Assembly (NCBI RefSeq): GCF_004345365.1
Contig: NZ_SLVF01000005.1
Coordinates: forward strand, 124,001-188,000
Reading direction: 5' to 3'
Source: Kribbella sp. VKM Ac-2568
GTDB lineage: Bacteria > Actinomycetota > Actinomycetes > Propionibacteriales > Kribbellaceae
Length of the DNA: 64,000 bases
The position numbers and the translations under genes were made by a program. The notes below the pieces were generated by a model, which searched no databases, had not been told where the DNA came from, and saw nothing but the letters and a program-made list of their open reading frames with translations. This document shows positions 1 to 8,135 of this stretch, one piece after another. Numbering within the stretch: the stretch's first letter is position 1; the number at the start of each line of letters is the position of its first letter.

Positions 1-555
1 GGCGACAGCTCCACCGTCGCCGTCGCCCGCTCCAACACCGGCTCGAACGACGCTGACGTGCTCTTCTACGCCAAGGGCAGCACCACCCCGACGTACGCCG
101 TCGACTTCCGCCGCAGCGACGTGCTCTGGCAGGGCACCCTGCTGGTGAACTCCACCGGCACCCGCGCCTGGGCCGTCACCTACGACGACGTCTACCAGAA
201 CACCCAACTGCTCCACTCCTTCGGCCCGTCCCACCCGCCGAAGGCTCCCACCACAGACATCAATATCAGCGCCCGCACAGGCTCCGGCAAGAACAAGAGC
301 ACCGCGTACGTCACGGTCACCTGGACCTCACCGATGTCCCGCCCGGGCAGCTCCACCAACCAGCAGTTCCTCCGCGTCTACGCCAGCACCGACGGCGCCA
401 CCGAACGCCTCATCGGCAACCCCGAACTCACCGCGACCGGCACCTACACCACCACCTACGCCCTCCCCCGAGGAACCACCACCCTGACCGCCCGCTACAC
501 AGACTTCGAAAACTGGTACCCCTCCGCCTCACCCACCACCAGCCTCACCCGATGA
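1..555 (+). CDS. 3' part of a secreted/surface protein (5' end outside window)
   Basis: The reading frame is open from base 1 to a TGA at 553-555, so this is the last ~184 residues of a longer protein. The visible part is rich in Thr, Ser, Tyr and Gly. Its first ~75 residues look like the last blade of a TolB/WD40-like beta-propeller (alternating strands ending in LLHSFGP), followed by a ~100-residue beta-sandwich domain of fibronectin-III or similar type. No membrane segment is visible at the C-terminus. The composition resembles the exoprotein at 3084, which also combines a propeller with FnIII domains, so an extracellular role is inferred. Function is not known. A GTG at 58 is only an internal codon. 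Confidence 0.75.
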   Translation, partial: GDSSTVAVARSNTGSNDADVLFYAKGSTTPTYAVDFRRSDVLWQGTLLVNSTGTRAWAVTYDDVYQNTQLLHSFGPSHPPKAPTTDINISARTGSGKNKSTAYVTVTWTSPMSRPGSSTNQQFLRVYASTDGATERLIGNPELTATGTYTTTYALPRGTTTLTARYTDFENWYPSASPTTSLTR

Positions 556-723
556 CGCGAACTCACCTCATCAGCCCGATTTAGAGTCAGCACGAAGCCT
601 GGCGTTCAGGGCTGGTTCGCCGGTGGGTGGTTACTGGTCACTCCCTGGTCATCAAACGGCCGCAGACGCGCCTACCGGGCATCGACGACGTGTCACGAGA
701 CAGTCGCCGAGGGTTCATGCGGG
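556..723. other. intergenic spacer upstream of the glycosyltransferase pair
   Basis: The 168-bp gap holds no plausible gene. A purine-rich GAGGG at about 709-713 sits 10 bases before the GTG at 724 and is the likely ribosome binding site. I see no clear terminator hairpin after the preceding stop. Confidence 0.4.
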
Positions 724-1866
724 GTGGGGAACCTCCGGAGTGTGCGCATAGTGCTGGTCGCCGAGTCCTTCCTGCCGCAGATCAATGGCGTCGCGAACAC
801 GGTTCGCCACGTCGCCGACCGGCTGCTGGCCCGCGGGCACCAGCTGCTGATCATTGCCGCCGGCCCCGGTCCGGACAGCTACCACGGCGTCCGGGTGCTC
901 CGGGCCCGGAGCTTCGGGATCCCTGGCTACAAAGAGTTCCCGGTCGGCCTGCCCGACCCCGCGATCGAACGGGCGATGGCCCACTTCAAGCCAGATCTCG
1001 TTCACCTGGCGTCTCCCTTCATCCTCGGGGCCTACGGCCTGCGCAGCGCGCGACGGCTCGGGCTGCCCACGGTCGCCGTCTTCCAGACGGATCTGGCCGG
1101 CTTCGCCCGGCAGTACCCCTGGTTCGCCAAGGCGGACCGCGGCGTACAGCGTTGGGTACGCCGGGTCCACTCGCGGGCGGATCGGACGCTCGCACCATCG
1201 TCGGCCTCGATGGCCCAGCTGATCCAGGCGGGTGTGCCACGCGTGCACCACTGGGGCCGCGGCGTGAACCTCGACCTCTTCGATCCGGCCAACCGCGACG
1301 AGCAGTGGCGCCGCGAGATCTCCCCCGGCGGCAAGCCGATCGTCGGGTACGTCGGCCGGCTCGCGGCGGAGAAGAAGGTACGGCGGCTCGCCGAGCTGAC
1401 GGAGCTCGACTGCCACGTGGTGGTCGTCGGCGACGGCCCGGACCGCGCGTCCCTGGAGAACTCCTTGCCCAAGGCCACCTTCCTCGGGATGCGCCGGGGC
1501 ACGGACCTGGCGTCGATCTTCGCCGGGCTGGACGTCTTCGTACACACCGGCGAGCACGAGACGTTCTGCCAGACCATCCAGGAGGCGCAGGCCTCCGGTG
1601 TCGCCACGGTGGGACCGGCCGCCGGCGGACCGCTCGACCTGATCCGTCCCGGCGACACCGGTCTGCTCTTCGAACCGGGACAGCCGGGCTCGCTGCGTCA
1701 GGTGGTCGAGCGTCTGCTGGACAGCCCGGCCGAACGCCAGGCGATCGCGAAGGCAGGACAGCGCAGGGTCCAGACGAGGACCTGGCCGGCGGTGGTCGAC
1801 GACCTGGTCGACCGGCACTACGCCGAGGTCCTGCTCGAGGTCGCGACCCTCCGACAGGCCGCCTGA
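724..1866 (+). CDS. GT4-family glycosyltransferase, MgtA-like alpha-mannosyltransferase
   Basis: 380 residues, the usual size for GT-B fold retaining transferases of family GT4. The N-terminus carries the AESFLPQINGV acceptor-side signature, and the middle carries VHLASPFILGAYGLR and FQTDLAGFARQYPWF. All are close to my memory of mycobacterial MgtA (Rv0557), which transfers mannose from GDP-mannose to a glucuronosyl-diacylglycerol acceptor. The donor-site EX7E pair is E279 and E287 in GEHETFCQTIQEA. The protein has no membrane span and probably acts on the cytoplasmic face. The GTG at 724 is favoured by GAGGG upstream; a second GTG at 742 is possible. The stop overlaps the next start (TGATG), so the two transferases form one operon and probably act in series on a glycolipid. 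The donor and acceptor are inferred. Confidence 0.85.
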   Translation: MGNLRSVRIVLVAESFLPQINGVANTVRHVADRLLARGHQLLIIAAGPGPDSYHGVRVLRARSFGIPGYKEFPVGLPDPAIERAMAHFKPDLVHLASPFILGAYGLRSARRLGLPTVAVFQTDLAGFARQYPWFAKADRGVQRWVRRVHSRADRTLAPSSASMAQLIQAGVPRVHHWGRGVNLDLFDPANRDEQWRREISPGGKPIVGYVGRLAAEKKVRRLAELTELDCHVVVVGDGPDRASLENSLPKATFLGMRRGTDLASIFAGLDVFVHTGEHETFCQTIQEAQASGVATVGPAAGGPLDLIRPGDTGLLFEPGQPGSLRQVVERLLDSPAERQAIAKAGQRRVQTRTWPAVVDDLVDRHYAEVLLEVATLRQAA

Positions 1867-2966
1867 TGCTCCGGATCGCGCAGCTGGCGAACTTCGTCGG
1901 CCCAACCTCCGGCGGGATGCGGACCGCGATCGAACACCTCGGCCAGGGGTACTGCGAGGCCGGCGCGGAGCGGATCCTCATCACTCCCGGTGAACGCGAC
2001 AGCGTGACCGAGACCGAAGCCGGCACGGTGGTCCGGATGAAGGCTCCCAAGGTCGGCGGCGGCTATCGCCTGATCACGGATCCGTGGCGGGTGATCGACG
2101 CACTGGAGCGCTTCCGGCCCACCACGGTGGAGATCTCGGACAAGTCGACTTTGTTGCCAGTGGCAAGGTGGGCGCGGAAGAACGAGATCGGCTCGGTCCT
2201 GTTCAGCCACGAGCGACTCGACGCGATGCTGTCCCTCCGCACTGGCCACCAGCTGGGTGTAGCCGCTGGCGTCGGAGCCCTCTATCGCCTGCTGAGCCGC
2301 ACGTACGACGCTGTGGTGGTCACCTCCCGCTACGCGGCGGCCGAGTTCGACGAGGTCACCACGCCGCTGGTCCGGATCCCGCTCGGCGTCGACCTGGACA
2401 CGTTCCACCCATCCCGAGCGACACCGGCCGACGACGGCATCCTCAAGCTCGTCCACGCGGGCAGGCTGTCCCGCGAGAAGAGCCCGCACCTGGCCGTCGC
2501 CACTGCCGCCGAGCTCCACTGGCGCGGTGTCCCGCTCCGGATGGACGTCTACGGATCGGGACCACACCTCGACGAACTCCTCGCGATCGCCGGCCGCGCT
2601 CCCATCGTCTTCCACGGGTACGTCGATGGCCGGGTCACCCTGGCTCGTCACCTGGCGGAGGCGGACATCGCCTTGTCGGTCTGCCCGGGCGAAACGTTCG
2701 GCCTCGCAGTACTGGAGGCGCTGGCGGCTGGGACACCGGTAGTCACGGCCGACACAGGTGGCGCCCGCGAACTCGTGGACGCGACCTGCGGCCGCTGGGC
2801 GCGCCCGACCCCCGCGGCGCTGGCGGACGCAGTACTGGAGCTGGCCGCTGTGCCGGGTCGCAGAGCCGCAGCCCGACATAGAGCTGAGCTCTACGACTGG
2901 GACTCCTGTGTGCAGCACATGCTCAAACTGCACACCCGCCTGGCCCGGGCCCACCTCGCTGCATAG
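1866..2966 (+). CDS. GT4-family glycosyltransferase, PimC-like
   Basis: 366 residues starting at an ATG that overlaps the upstream TGA by one base. The N-terminus (RIAQLANFVGPTSGGMRT, then a short ERILITPGE segment) strongly resembles PimC-type mannosyltransferases, as do FSHERLDAML and IPLGVDLDTFHP. The nucleotide-sugar site is visible as E276-x7-E284 in CPGETFGLAVLEALAAG. PimC adds a mannose to phosphatidylinositol mannosides in some mycobacteria. Here it is coupled to an MgtA-like enzyme, so a role in a mannosylated membrane lipid or lipoglycan is inferred. The open frame extends upstream to 627 in the same phase, but that extension lies within the first transferase and is not real. Confidence 0.85.
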   Translation: MLRIAQLANFVGPTSGGMRTAIEHLGQGYCEAGAERILITPGERDSVTETEAGTVVRMKAPKVGGGYRLITDPWRVIDALERFRPTTVEISDKSTLLPVARWARKNEIGSVLFSHERLDAMLSLRTGHQLGVAAGVGALYRLLSRTYDAVVVTSRYAAAEFDEVTTPLVRIPLGVDLDTFHPSRATPADDGILKLVHAGRLSREKSPHLAVATAAELHWRGVPLRMDVYGSGPHLDELLAIAGRAPIVFHGYVDGRVTLARHLAEADIALSVCPGETFGLAVLEALAAGTPVVTADTGGARELVDATCGRWARPTPAALADAVLELAAVPGRRAAARHRAELYDWDSCVQHMLKLHTRLARAHLAA

Positions 2967-3083
2967 ACCCCTTCGTTGCACAAAGCTGCAACAGATTTGC
3001 GGTGAGCTCGCGTTCCGCGATATGTCTTCCCTTCTCTTGCCGGTGCGTCGGGGTGCGCCGGAGTCCCCTGCCCTGGAGATTCA
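2967..3083 (+). promoter_or_regulatory. 5' region of the large exoprotein with a small inverted repeat
   Basis: The gap contains the inverted repeat GTTGCA (2975-2980), a 6-base spacer and TGCAAC (2987-2992). The position just downstream of the PimC-like stop could be operator or weak terminator. A GGAG at 3075-3078 is the ribosome binding site of the next gene. No clear -35/-10 pair was identified. Confidence 0.3.
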
Positions 3084-6000
3084 ATGCGCCGCGCCCGTAG
3101 GTCTGTCCTGTTCCGCTATAGCTTGGCCGCGGCTCTCGCAGCCCTCACCGTGCCGTTCATCGCCCACGCGGCCTTCGGCGACGAGGCCGTGGCCACACCG
3201 GTTGCCCAGGTGTTCCCAACCCGCCAGGGCATCGGCGTCGTCTGGGACGACATCGATGCCACCGGTTATCGCGTCGAGCGCAAGGACGCTGCCGACTGGC
3301 AGGACGTGAGCGGCACCCTCACCGCCTCGACAACCACCTGGATCGACGAGTCCATCGCCGCCGGAACCACTGCCGAGTACCGCGTCGTCGCAACCTCCGA
3401 CGCCAACCCCGCCACCAGTCCGGCGGTCACCGCCACTCGCGTCGCCGAAGCTCCGGCCATCGGCGACATCGACGTACTGGCACTCGACGCGAACCGCGGC
3501 GCCGGGTTCACCTGGCTCCAGGACGAAACCGCCGGCCCAGTTACGGCTTCGGCACCGGCTGACGGGTCCCGGACCCTTTCCGCCGGCTCGCTCAAGGTCA
3601 AGCTGCCGGCCTTCGTCGCCGGCCCGGGCATCTACAACCTGCCCCAGACTGCGGTCGCGCTGACCCAAGGCGACCGGACGTGCACCACGGACGGCGTACT
3701 CCGGGTCACAGCGGTCAGCTACACGCCGGACCAGCAACTCGAGACGCTCGCGGCGTCCCTGGGCGCCTGGTCGTGCGCGGGCTCCGCCATCACCGCGATG
3801 GTCGAGATCCGCTACCAGAGCGCGATCGGTTATCAAGCCCTCTCCGTGACACCGACCAAGCTGGACGCCGGCCGGGTCATGGTCGGAAGCTCCAAGGCCT
3901 TCGCGGTGACCTTGAAGAACACCGGCACTGAGCCCGTGCAGTTCGGCAACATGGCGTTCAGCGGTTCAGCATCGCCGGACTGGACGTTGTCCCGCGCTTG
4001 CGGCCTGCAATTGCCCGCCGGCGACTCCTGCACCGCGACGGTGACGTTCGAGCCACGGGAGGGACGGGACGACTACTGGGCCAGACTGGTGATCGGCGAC
4101 TCCACGGCCCTCCACCAGCACACAGTCGAGATGGTCGGCACGGGCACTTCGCTGCCCAAGGCCCCGCAGGTCTTCAACGTCATGTCCACCTACCGGGGTC
4201 TCACCTTGGTGTGGCAGACCTGGAAGTCCGCGGGCGGTACGCCGGTGCGCGGCTACTTCGTGCACCGCTACCTGGACGGTCAGGAGAAGACGCAGTGGGT
4301 CGACCCGGCCCCGGCCGGACAGGAATGGGTCTCGGTCGCGGATCCCTCGCCGAAGCCGGGGACGGAGTACGCGCTCTCGGTCGTCAACGAGATCGGGGAA
4401 GGCCCGACCGGGCCCCGGGTGAAGGCGACCCGCCCGGCAGCGCAGATCGCCCTGACCGACGGCAAGCCGGCTGAACTGCTGGCGGCCGGGTTGGCCGGCT
4501 ACGTCGTGCCTTTCGTGGACCCGCGCGGCTCCGCCCAGCCGAAGGAAGCTGTCACCAGCGCGCCGGACGGCGGTTCGCTCGCGTACGTGACGAGCAACTT
4601 CGACAAGATCCTGTGGACTCAGCGCGTGCAACCGAGCGAAGTCGGCGTACCGGTGAAGCTGTGGACGTCGCCGACCGGATCGCCCATCACCCACCTGTCC
4701 TGGTCCCCGGACGGTACGCGGATCGCCTTCCAGTCACCTGAGAACGGCACGCCCTGCGTCTACGTCATCGCCGCTACCGGTGGTACAGCTGAGAAGGTCG
4801 CCTGCGACCTGACCAGCCCGAGCTGGATGCCGGACGCGCAGACCCTGGTAGTCGTCGATCGCCGGCTCGAGGGCGACGACCGCTTCATCCGCATCCAGGC
4901 GAGACCGGGCGGCGCCAAGGTGGCGACCTTGCCGGCCGCGACGGCAGCCGCGGACGGCATGCCGGTCCGGGTCTCACCTGACGGCCGGCTGGTCGCGTTC
5001 GGCTCCGAGCGCAACGTCAAGCTCGTCGACTTCACATCGGACAAGGTGTCGTCCAGTCCGCCACTGGAGTCGACGGTCCGCTCGATCAGCTGGAATCCGG
5101 AGGGCGGCAGTCTGCTGGCACTGAGTGGCAACGATCAGATGTTCACCATCTACACCGACAGGGTGGACTGGAACCCGATCAAGCTGGCGAACAGCGACGT
5201 TCCAGGCCAGCGGCTGGACATGGCCTGGCAGCGGCTAGGGCCGACGATCGCGCCGACACCGGCCGTCGTGGGCCCTCGGGCCTCCATCGCCTTCGACGCC
5301 TCGGCTCTGCTGCCGGGTACGACGTTCACCTGCTCCGCCGGAGGAGCTACGCAGACCGCGTGCACTTCGCCGTACACCGCAACGGGCCTGCGTTCGGGAG
5401 AGAACACGGTGACCATCACCGCCACGGAGCCCGACGGCCGGGTGACCAAGGCGTTCCGGCTGCTCACCGCGGACGACACTGCGCCGGTGGCTCGGATGGT
5501 GGCGCCGACGTACCAGGGGTCGACGGCCGCGACGGCGACGCTGAAGGTGAGCGCCACGGACGCCAACGGAGTCGCGGCATACGACGTCCGGTACCGCAGG
5601 GCGTCGTTCGCCGGTCCTTACGGCGCCTACGTGCAGCCGTGGACGAACACCACCGCGACGTCGATGAACCTCTCGATCGCGGCCGGCTACGAGTACTGCG
5701 CCTCCGTTCGCGCGAAGGACAAGTTCGGCAACATCGGCCAGTGGAGTACGGACCGGTGCTTCTCGCGGCCGTTGGACGATCGGTCGATGACTACGGCGAC
5801 GACCGGGTGGACACGGGCGTCGTGGTCAGTGTTCTACTACGGGACTGCGACACAGACGACGGCGTACGGGAAGGCGCTGACCCGGACTGTGCAGGGGAAG
5901 CGGTTCTTCCTGGTCGCGACCCGCTGTTCGACCTGTGGTTCGGTCGCTGTGTATGCCGGCAGCAAGTACCTGACCACGATCAATCTCGCTGCGAGCACCA

Positions 6001-6125
6001 CCCAGCGCCAGGTGCTGATCGGGCTACCGGTGCAGAGCACGCTGTTCAGCGGCACCCTGACCTTCAGCACGCGGTCCACCGGCAAGCTCGTTCAGATCGA
6101 TGGCCTCGCAGTAGGTCGAACCTGA
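3084..6125 (+). CDS. large secreted multidomain protein (FnIII, ASH/Hydin-like, TolB-type propeller)
   Basis: 1013 residues. Residues 1-33 form a classical Sec signal peptide (basic MRRARR, hydrophobic core, AHA cleavage site). Approximate domain order: FnIII at 40-115; an uncharacterised beta region to 255; an ASPM/SPD-2/Hydin-like domain at 255-355 (KLDAGRVMVGSSKAFAVTLK, CTATVTFEP); a second FnIII at 356-450; and a TolB/WD40-like propeller at 485-720 with SWSPDGTRIAF, SPDGRLVAFG and SWNPEGGSLL blade motifs. A Ig-like segment with a CTSPYTATGL loop follows at 735-810, then a C-terminal FnIII-like and beta-sandwich region. There is no sortase signal or membrane anchor. It probably mediates binding or assembly outside the cell; no catalytic residues are visible. 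Start choice rests on GGAG 8 bases upstream and on the signal peptide. Confidence 0.8.
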   Translation: MRRARRSVLFRYSLAAALAALTVPFIAHAAFGDEAVATPVAQVFPTRQGIGVVWDDIDATGYRVERKDAADWQDVSGTLTASTTTWIDESIAAGTTAEYRVVATSDANPATSPAVTATRVAEAPAIGDIDVLALDANRGAGFTWLQDETAGPVTASAPADGSRTLSAGSLKVKLPAFVAGPGIYNLPQTAVALTQGDRTCTTDGVLRVTAVSYTPDQQLETLAASLGAWSCAGSAITAMVEIRYQSAIGYQALSVTPTKLDAGRVMVGSSKAFAVTLKNTGTEPVQFGNMAFSGSASPDWTLSRACGLQLPAGDSCTATVTFEPREGRDDYWARLVIGDSTALHQHTVEMVGTGTSLPKAPQVFNVMSTYRGLTLVWQTWKSAGGTPVRGYFVHRYLDGQEKTQWVDPAPAGQEWVSVADPSPKPGTEYALSVVNEIGEGPTGPRVKATRPAAQIALTDGKPAELLAAGLAGYVVPFVDPRGSAQPKEAVTSAPDGGSLAYVTSNFDKILWTQRVQPSEVGVPVKLWTSPTGSPITHLSWSPDGTRIAFQSPENGTPCVYVIAATGGTAEKVACDLTSPSWMPDAQTLVVVDRRLEGDDRFIRIQARPGGAKVATLPAATAAADGMPVRVSPDGRLVAFGSERNVKLVDFTSDKVSSSPPLESTVRSISWNPEGGSLLALSGNDQMFTIYTDRVDWNPIKLANSDVPGQRLDMAWQRLGPTIAPTPAVVGPRASIAFDASALLPGTTFTCSAGGATQTACTSPYTATGLRSGENTVTITATEPDGRVTKAFRLLTADDTAPVARMVAPTYQGSTAATATLKVSATDANGVAAYDVRYRRASFAGPYGAYVQPWTNTTATSMNLSIAAGYEYCASVRAKDKFGNIGQWSTDRCFSRPLDDRSMTTATTGWTRASWSVFYYGTATQTTAYGKALTRTVQGKRFFLVATRCSTCGSVAVYAGSKYLTTINLAASTTQRQVLIGLPVQSTLFSGTLTFSTRSTGKLVQIDGLAVGRT

Positions 6126-6133
6126 CCTGCGGT

Positions 6134-6163
6134 CGGACGCCCCGCCGTGCTGCGGGGCGTCCG
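6134..6163. terminator. bidirectional hairpin terminator
   Basis: A perfect 12-bp stem (CGGACGCCCCGC at 6134-6145 with its complement at 6152-6163) closes a 6-base loop. It sits between two convergent genes, nine bases after one stop and nine before the other. There is no T-tract, as is common for actinobacterial I-shaped terminators. Confidence 0.85.
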
Positions 6164-6171
6164 GACAGCGC

Positions 6172-6993
6172 TCAGGTCAGGTGGTCGTAGTCGCCGCGGG
6201 CCCAGGCCGCGTGGCGGTCGGCCGAGCGGCGGACGACGGCGCGGGCGTCGGTCGGGATCGAGGCGCCGAAGTTGCCGTAGAGGCGGTCGTAGGAGAACAC
6301 GTCCAGCGACTTGGCCACCCGGTCGACGACCGCGCCGGACAGCGGGATGCGGTTCGGGTAGCTGCGCATGAAGCTCACCGAGGTGCGGTCCGGGTTCGCG
6401 AAGATGGTGTCGCCGGCCAGGATCACTCCCTTGCCCTCGGCCCCGTCGGCCCAGTGCACCACCGCACTGCCCGGGAAGTGCCCGCCCGGCTGGATCAGGG
6501 TGATACCGGGCAGCAGGTCGAGCGTTCCCGACCAGGTCCGGATCACCGGGTCCTGCCGGGCCACCCATTCCTTGTCGGCCTCGGAGACGTAGACCGGGAC
6601 GTCACCCAGCCGGTGGCTCCACTCGACCTGGACGCCGTACATGTGCGGGTGGCTCGCGATGACCGCGGCCACGTCGCCCAGCTCGCGGACCCGGGCGACG
6701 GCGTCGTCGTCCAGGAAGCCGATCGGGTCCCAGAGCAGGTTCCCCTCGGGCGTGCGGACGATCATCGACTGCTGCCCGATGCCCGCGCCCGGCTCGGAGG
6801 TCACCCCGTGCAGGCCGGGCTCGACCTCCTTGAGCTTCACCTTGTACCCCGCCGCGGACAGCTCCTCCAGCGTGGTCCAGTGCTGGCCGTCGGCGGGTAC
6901 CCACTGCCGCTCGTCGGCGCAGATGGCACACACCTCGACCTGCTCCGAGTGCTCGACCGCGCAGGTCTCGCAGATCCAGAAACTCACTGTCAT
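6172..6993 (-). CDS. metallo-beta-lactamase-fold hydrolase with N-terminal zinc ribbon
   Basis: About 273 residues. The first ~35 residues carry two CxxC knuckles (CETC and CAIC), a rubredoxin/zinc-ribbon-like module. The MBL fold follows, with a divergent metal-binding motif: SHPHMYG replaces HxHxDH, but GGHFPGSAVVHW and LAGDTIF retain the expected third His and the Asp. The substrate is unknown; relatives are annotated only as MBL-fold hydrolases. The ATG at 6993 lies only two bases behind GGGGAGG, whereas the GTG two codons later (6987) has an 8-base spacing, so translation may really begin at 6987. It is convergent with the exoprotein and divergent from sdhC. Confidence 0.8.
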   Translation of the reverse strand: MTVSFWICETCAVEHSEQVEVCAICADERQWVPADGQHWTTLEELSAAGYKVKLKEVEPGLHGVTSEPGAGIGQQSMIVRTPEGNLLWDPIGFLDDDAVARVRELGDVAAVIASHPHMYGVQVEWSHRLGDVPVYVSEADKEWVARQDPVIRTWSGTLDLLPGITLIQPGGHFPGSAVVHWADGAEGKGVILAGDTIFANPDRTSVSFMRSYPNRIPLSGAVVDRVAKSLDVFSYDRLYGNFGASIPTDARAVVRRSADRHAAWARGDYDHLT

Positions 6994-7270
6994 CGCCTCC
7001 CCATTCGTGTCCTGGCTCACGCTAGGCCGCGAGAGGGGCGTCCGCCATGGTCCAATCGAGCACCGGGCCGGCAGGCCACTTCGACGGCTCGAGACCCCGC
7101 CGAGAGCGATGTCACACGGGAGCGGTCCAGAACGGGCGCGGAGCGGCGATAGCATCAAGAACGGCCTGGTTCCCTTCCGGGCCGAGCCGATCGCGGCCCC
7201 TTTGCTGACCTGACGCCCCGGAGTCGCCGCGCTCACCGGCTGAGGTCTGTCGTCCGATCGGAGGATCGGT
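6994..7270. promoter_or_regulatory. divergent intergenic region upstream of sdhCDAB
   Basis: 277 bp with no supported gene. It must hold the promoters of the MBL-fold gene (minus) and the sdh operon (plus). A GGAGG at 7260-7264 serves sdhC. I could not assign a convincing -35/-10 pair. Confidence 0.4.
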
Positions 7271-7660
7271 TTGCCCAGCAAGCCGCTGAAACTTTCCCCA
7301 GGGACCCTCTACCGCGGCCACGAGGGCATGTGGTCCTGGGTAGCGCACCGGATCACCGGCGTCGGGATCTTCTTCTTCCTCCTGGTGCACGTGCTGGACA
7401 CCGCCCTGGTGCGGGTCTCGCCGGAGGCCTACAACGAGGTCATCGGCACCTACAAGAACCCGATCGTCGGACTGATGGAGGTCGGGCTGGTCGGGGCGAT
7501 CCTGTTCCACGCCTTCAACGGCATCCGGCTGATCCTGGTGGATTTCTGGGCCAAGGGCCCGCGCAACCAGCGCAAGCTGATGATCGGCGTCGGCGTCGTC
7601 TGGGTGGTCCTGTTCGTGCCGTTCGTGATCCGGCATCTGACCCACGTGTTCGGAGGCTGA
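7271..7660 (+). CDS. sdhC: succinate dehydrogenase cytochrome b556 subunit
   Basis: 129 residues with three hydrophobic spans. The family signature WSWVAHRITGVG near residue 22 contains the Ser/Arg of the quinone site, and LFHAFNGIRLI supplies the heme-ligand His. It anchors the SdhAB dimer in the membrane and takes electrons to menaquinone. The start is a TTG at 7271, supported by GGAGG (7260-7264) at a 6-base spacing and by the family's usual N-terminus. It is the first gene of sdhCDAB, separated from sdhD by one base. Confidence 0.93.
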   Translation: MPSKPLKLSPGTLYRGHEGMWSWVAHRITGVGIFFFLLVHVLDTALVRVSPEAYNEVIGTYKNPIVGLMEVGLVGAILFHAFNGIRLILVDFWAKGPRNQRKLMIGVGVVWVVLFVPFVIRHLTHVFGG

Positions 7661-7661
7661 G

Positions 7662-8123
7662 ATGACGACTCCCGAGATCGCCCAGCCCCGGTCGTCCAGC
7701 CGGGCCCGCTCGCTCAAGGGCGGCGGCCGGAACCGGTCCGGCCAGACCAACTTCGAGCTGTACAGCTGGCTGTTCATGCGGCTGTCCGGACTCGCCCTGG
7801 TGGTGCTGGTGCTCGGCCACCTGTTCGTGAACCTGATGCTCGGCGGCGGCATCACCGCGCTCGACTTCGGCTTCGTGGCCGGCAAGTGGGCCAACCCGCT
7901 CTGGCAGGTCTGGGACCTGCTGATGCTGTGGCTGGCGATGCTGCACGGCACCAACGGCCTGCGCACGATCATCAACGACTACGCCGAGAAGGATCAGACC
8001 AGGTTCTGGCTGAAGAGCCTGTTGATCACCGCCTCGATCGTGATCGTCGTGCTCGGCACCCTGGTCATCTTCACCTTCGACCCCTGCCTCGACCCCAGCT
8101 CCACGCTGTCGGTCTGCAAGTAA
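7662..8123 (+). CDS. sdhD: succinate dehydrogenase hydrophobic membrane anchor subunit
   Basis: 153 residues. A basic, Ser-rich N-terminal tail of ~35 residues is followed by three membrane spans. The block LMLWLAMLHGTNGLRTII carries the His-x-x-Asn-Gly pattern typical of the second heme/quinone anchor. It pairs with SdhC. The ATG lies one base after the sdhC stop, and GGAGG just inside the sdhC end serves as the ribosome binding site, so the two are translationally coupled. Confidence 0.92.
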   Translation: MTTPEIAQPRSSSRARSLKGGGRNRSGQTNFELYSWLFMRLSGLALVVLVLGHLFVNLMLGGGITALDFGFVAGKWANPLWQVWDLLMLWLAMLHGTNGLRTIINDYAEKDQTRFWLKSLLITASIVIVVLGTLVIFTFDPCLDPSSTLSVCK

Positions 8124-8135
8124 GGACAGTTTCAG

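Noticed and set aside
627-1865. N-terminal extension of the PimC-like frame upstream of 1866
   Set aside because: It overlaps the MgtA-like gene entirely, is Arg/Pro-rich and has no domain; the overlapping TGATG start at 1866 is convincing.
2975-2992. GTTGCA-6-TGCAAC as the terminator of the glycosyltransferase operon
   Set aside because: A 6-bp stem without T-run is too weak; it may equally be an operator or chance.
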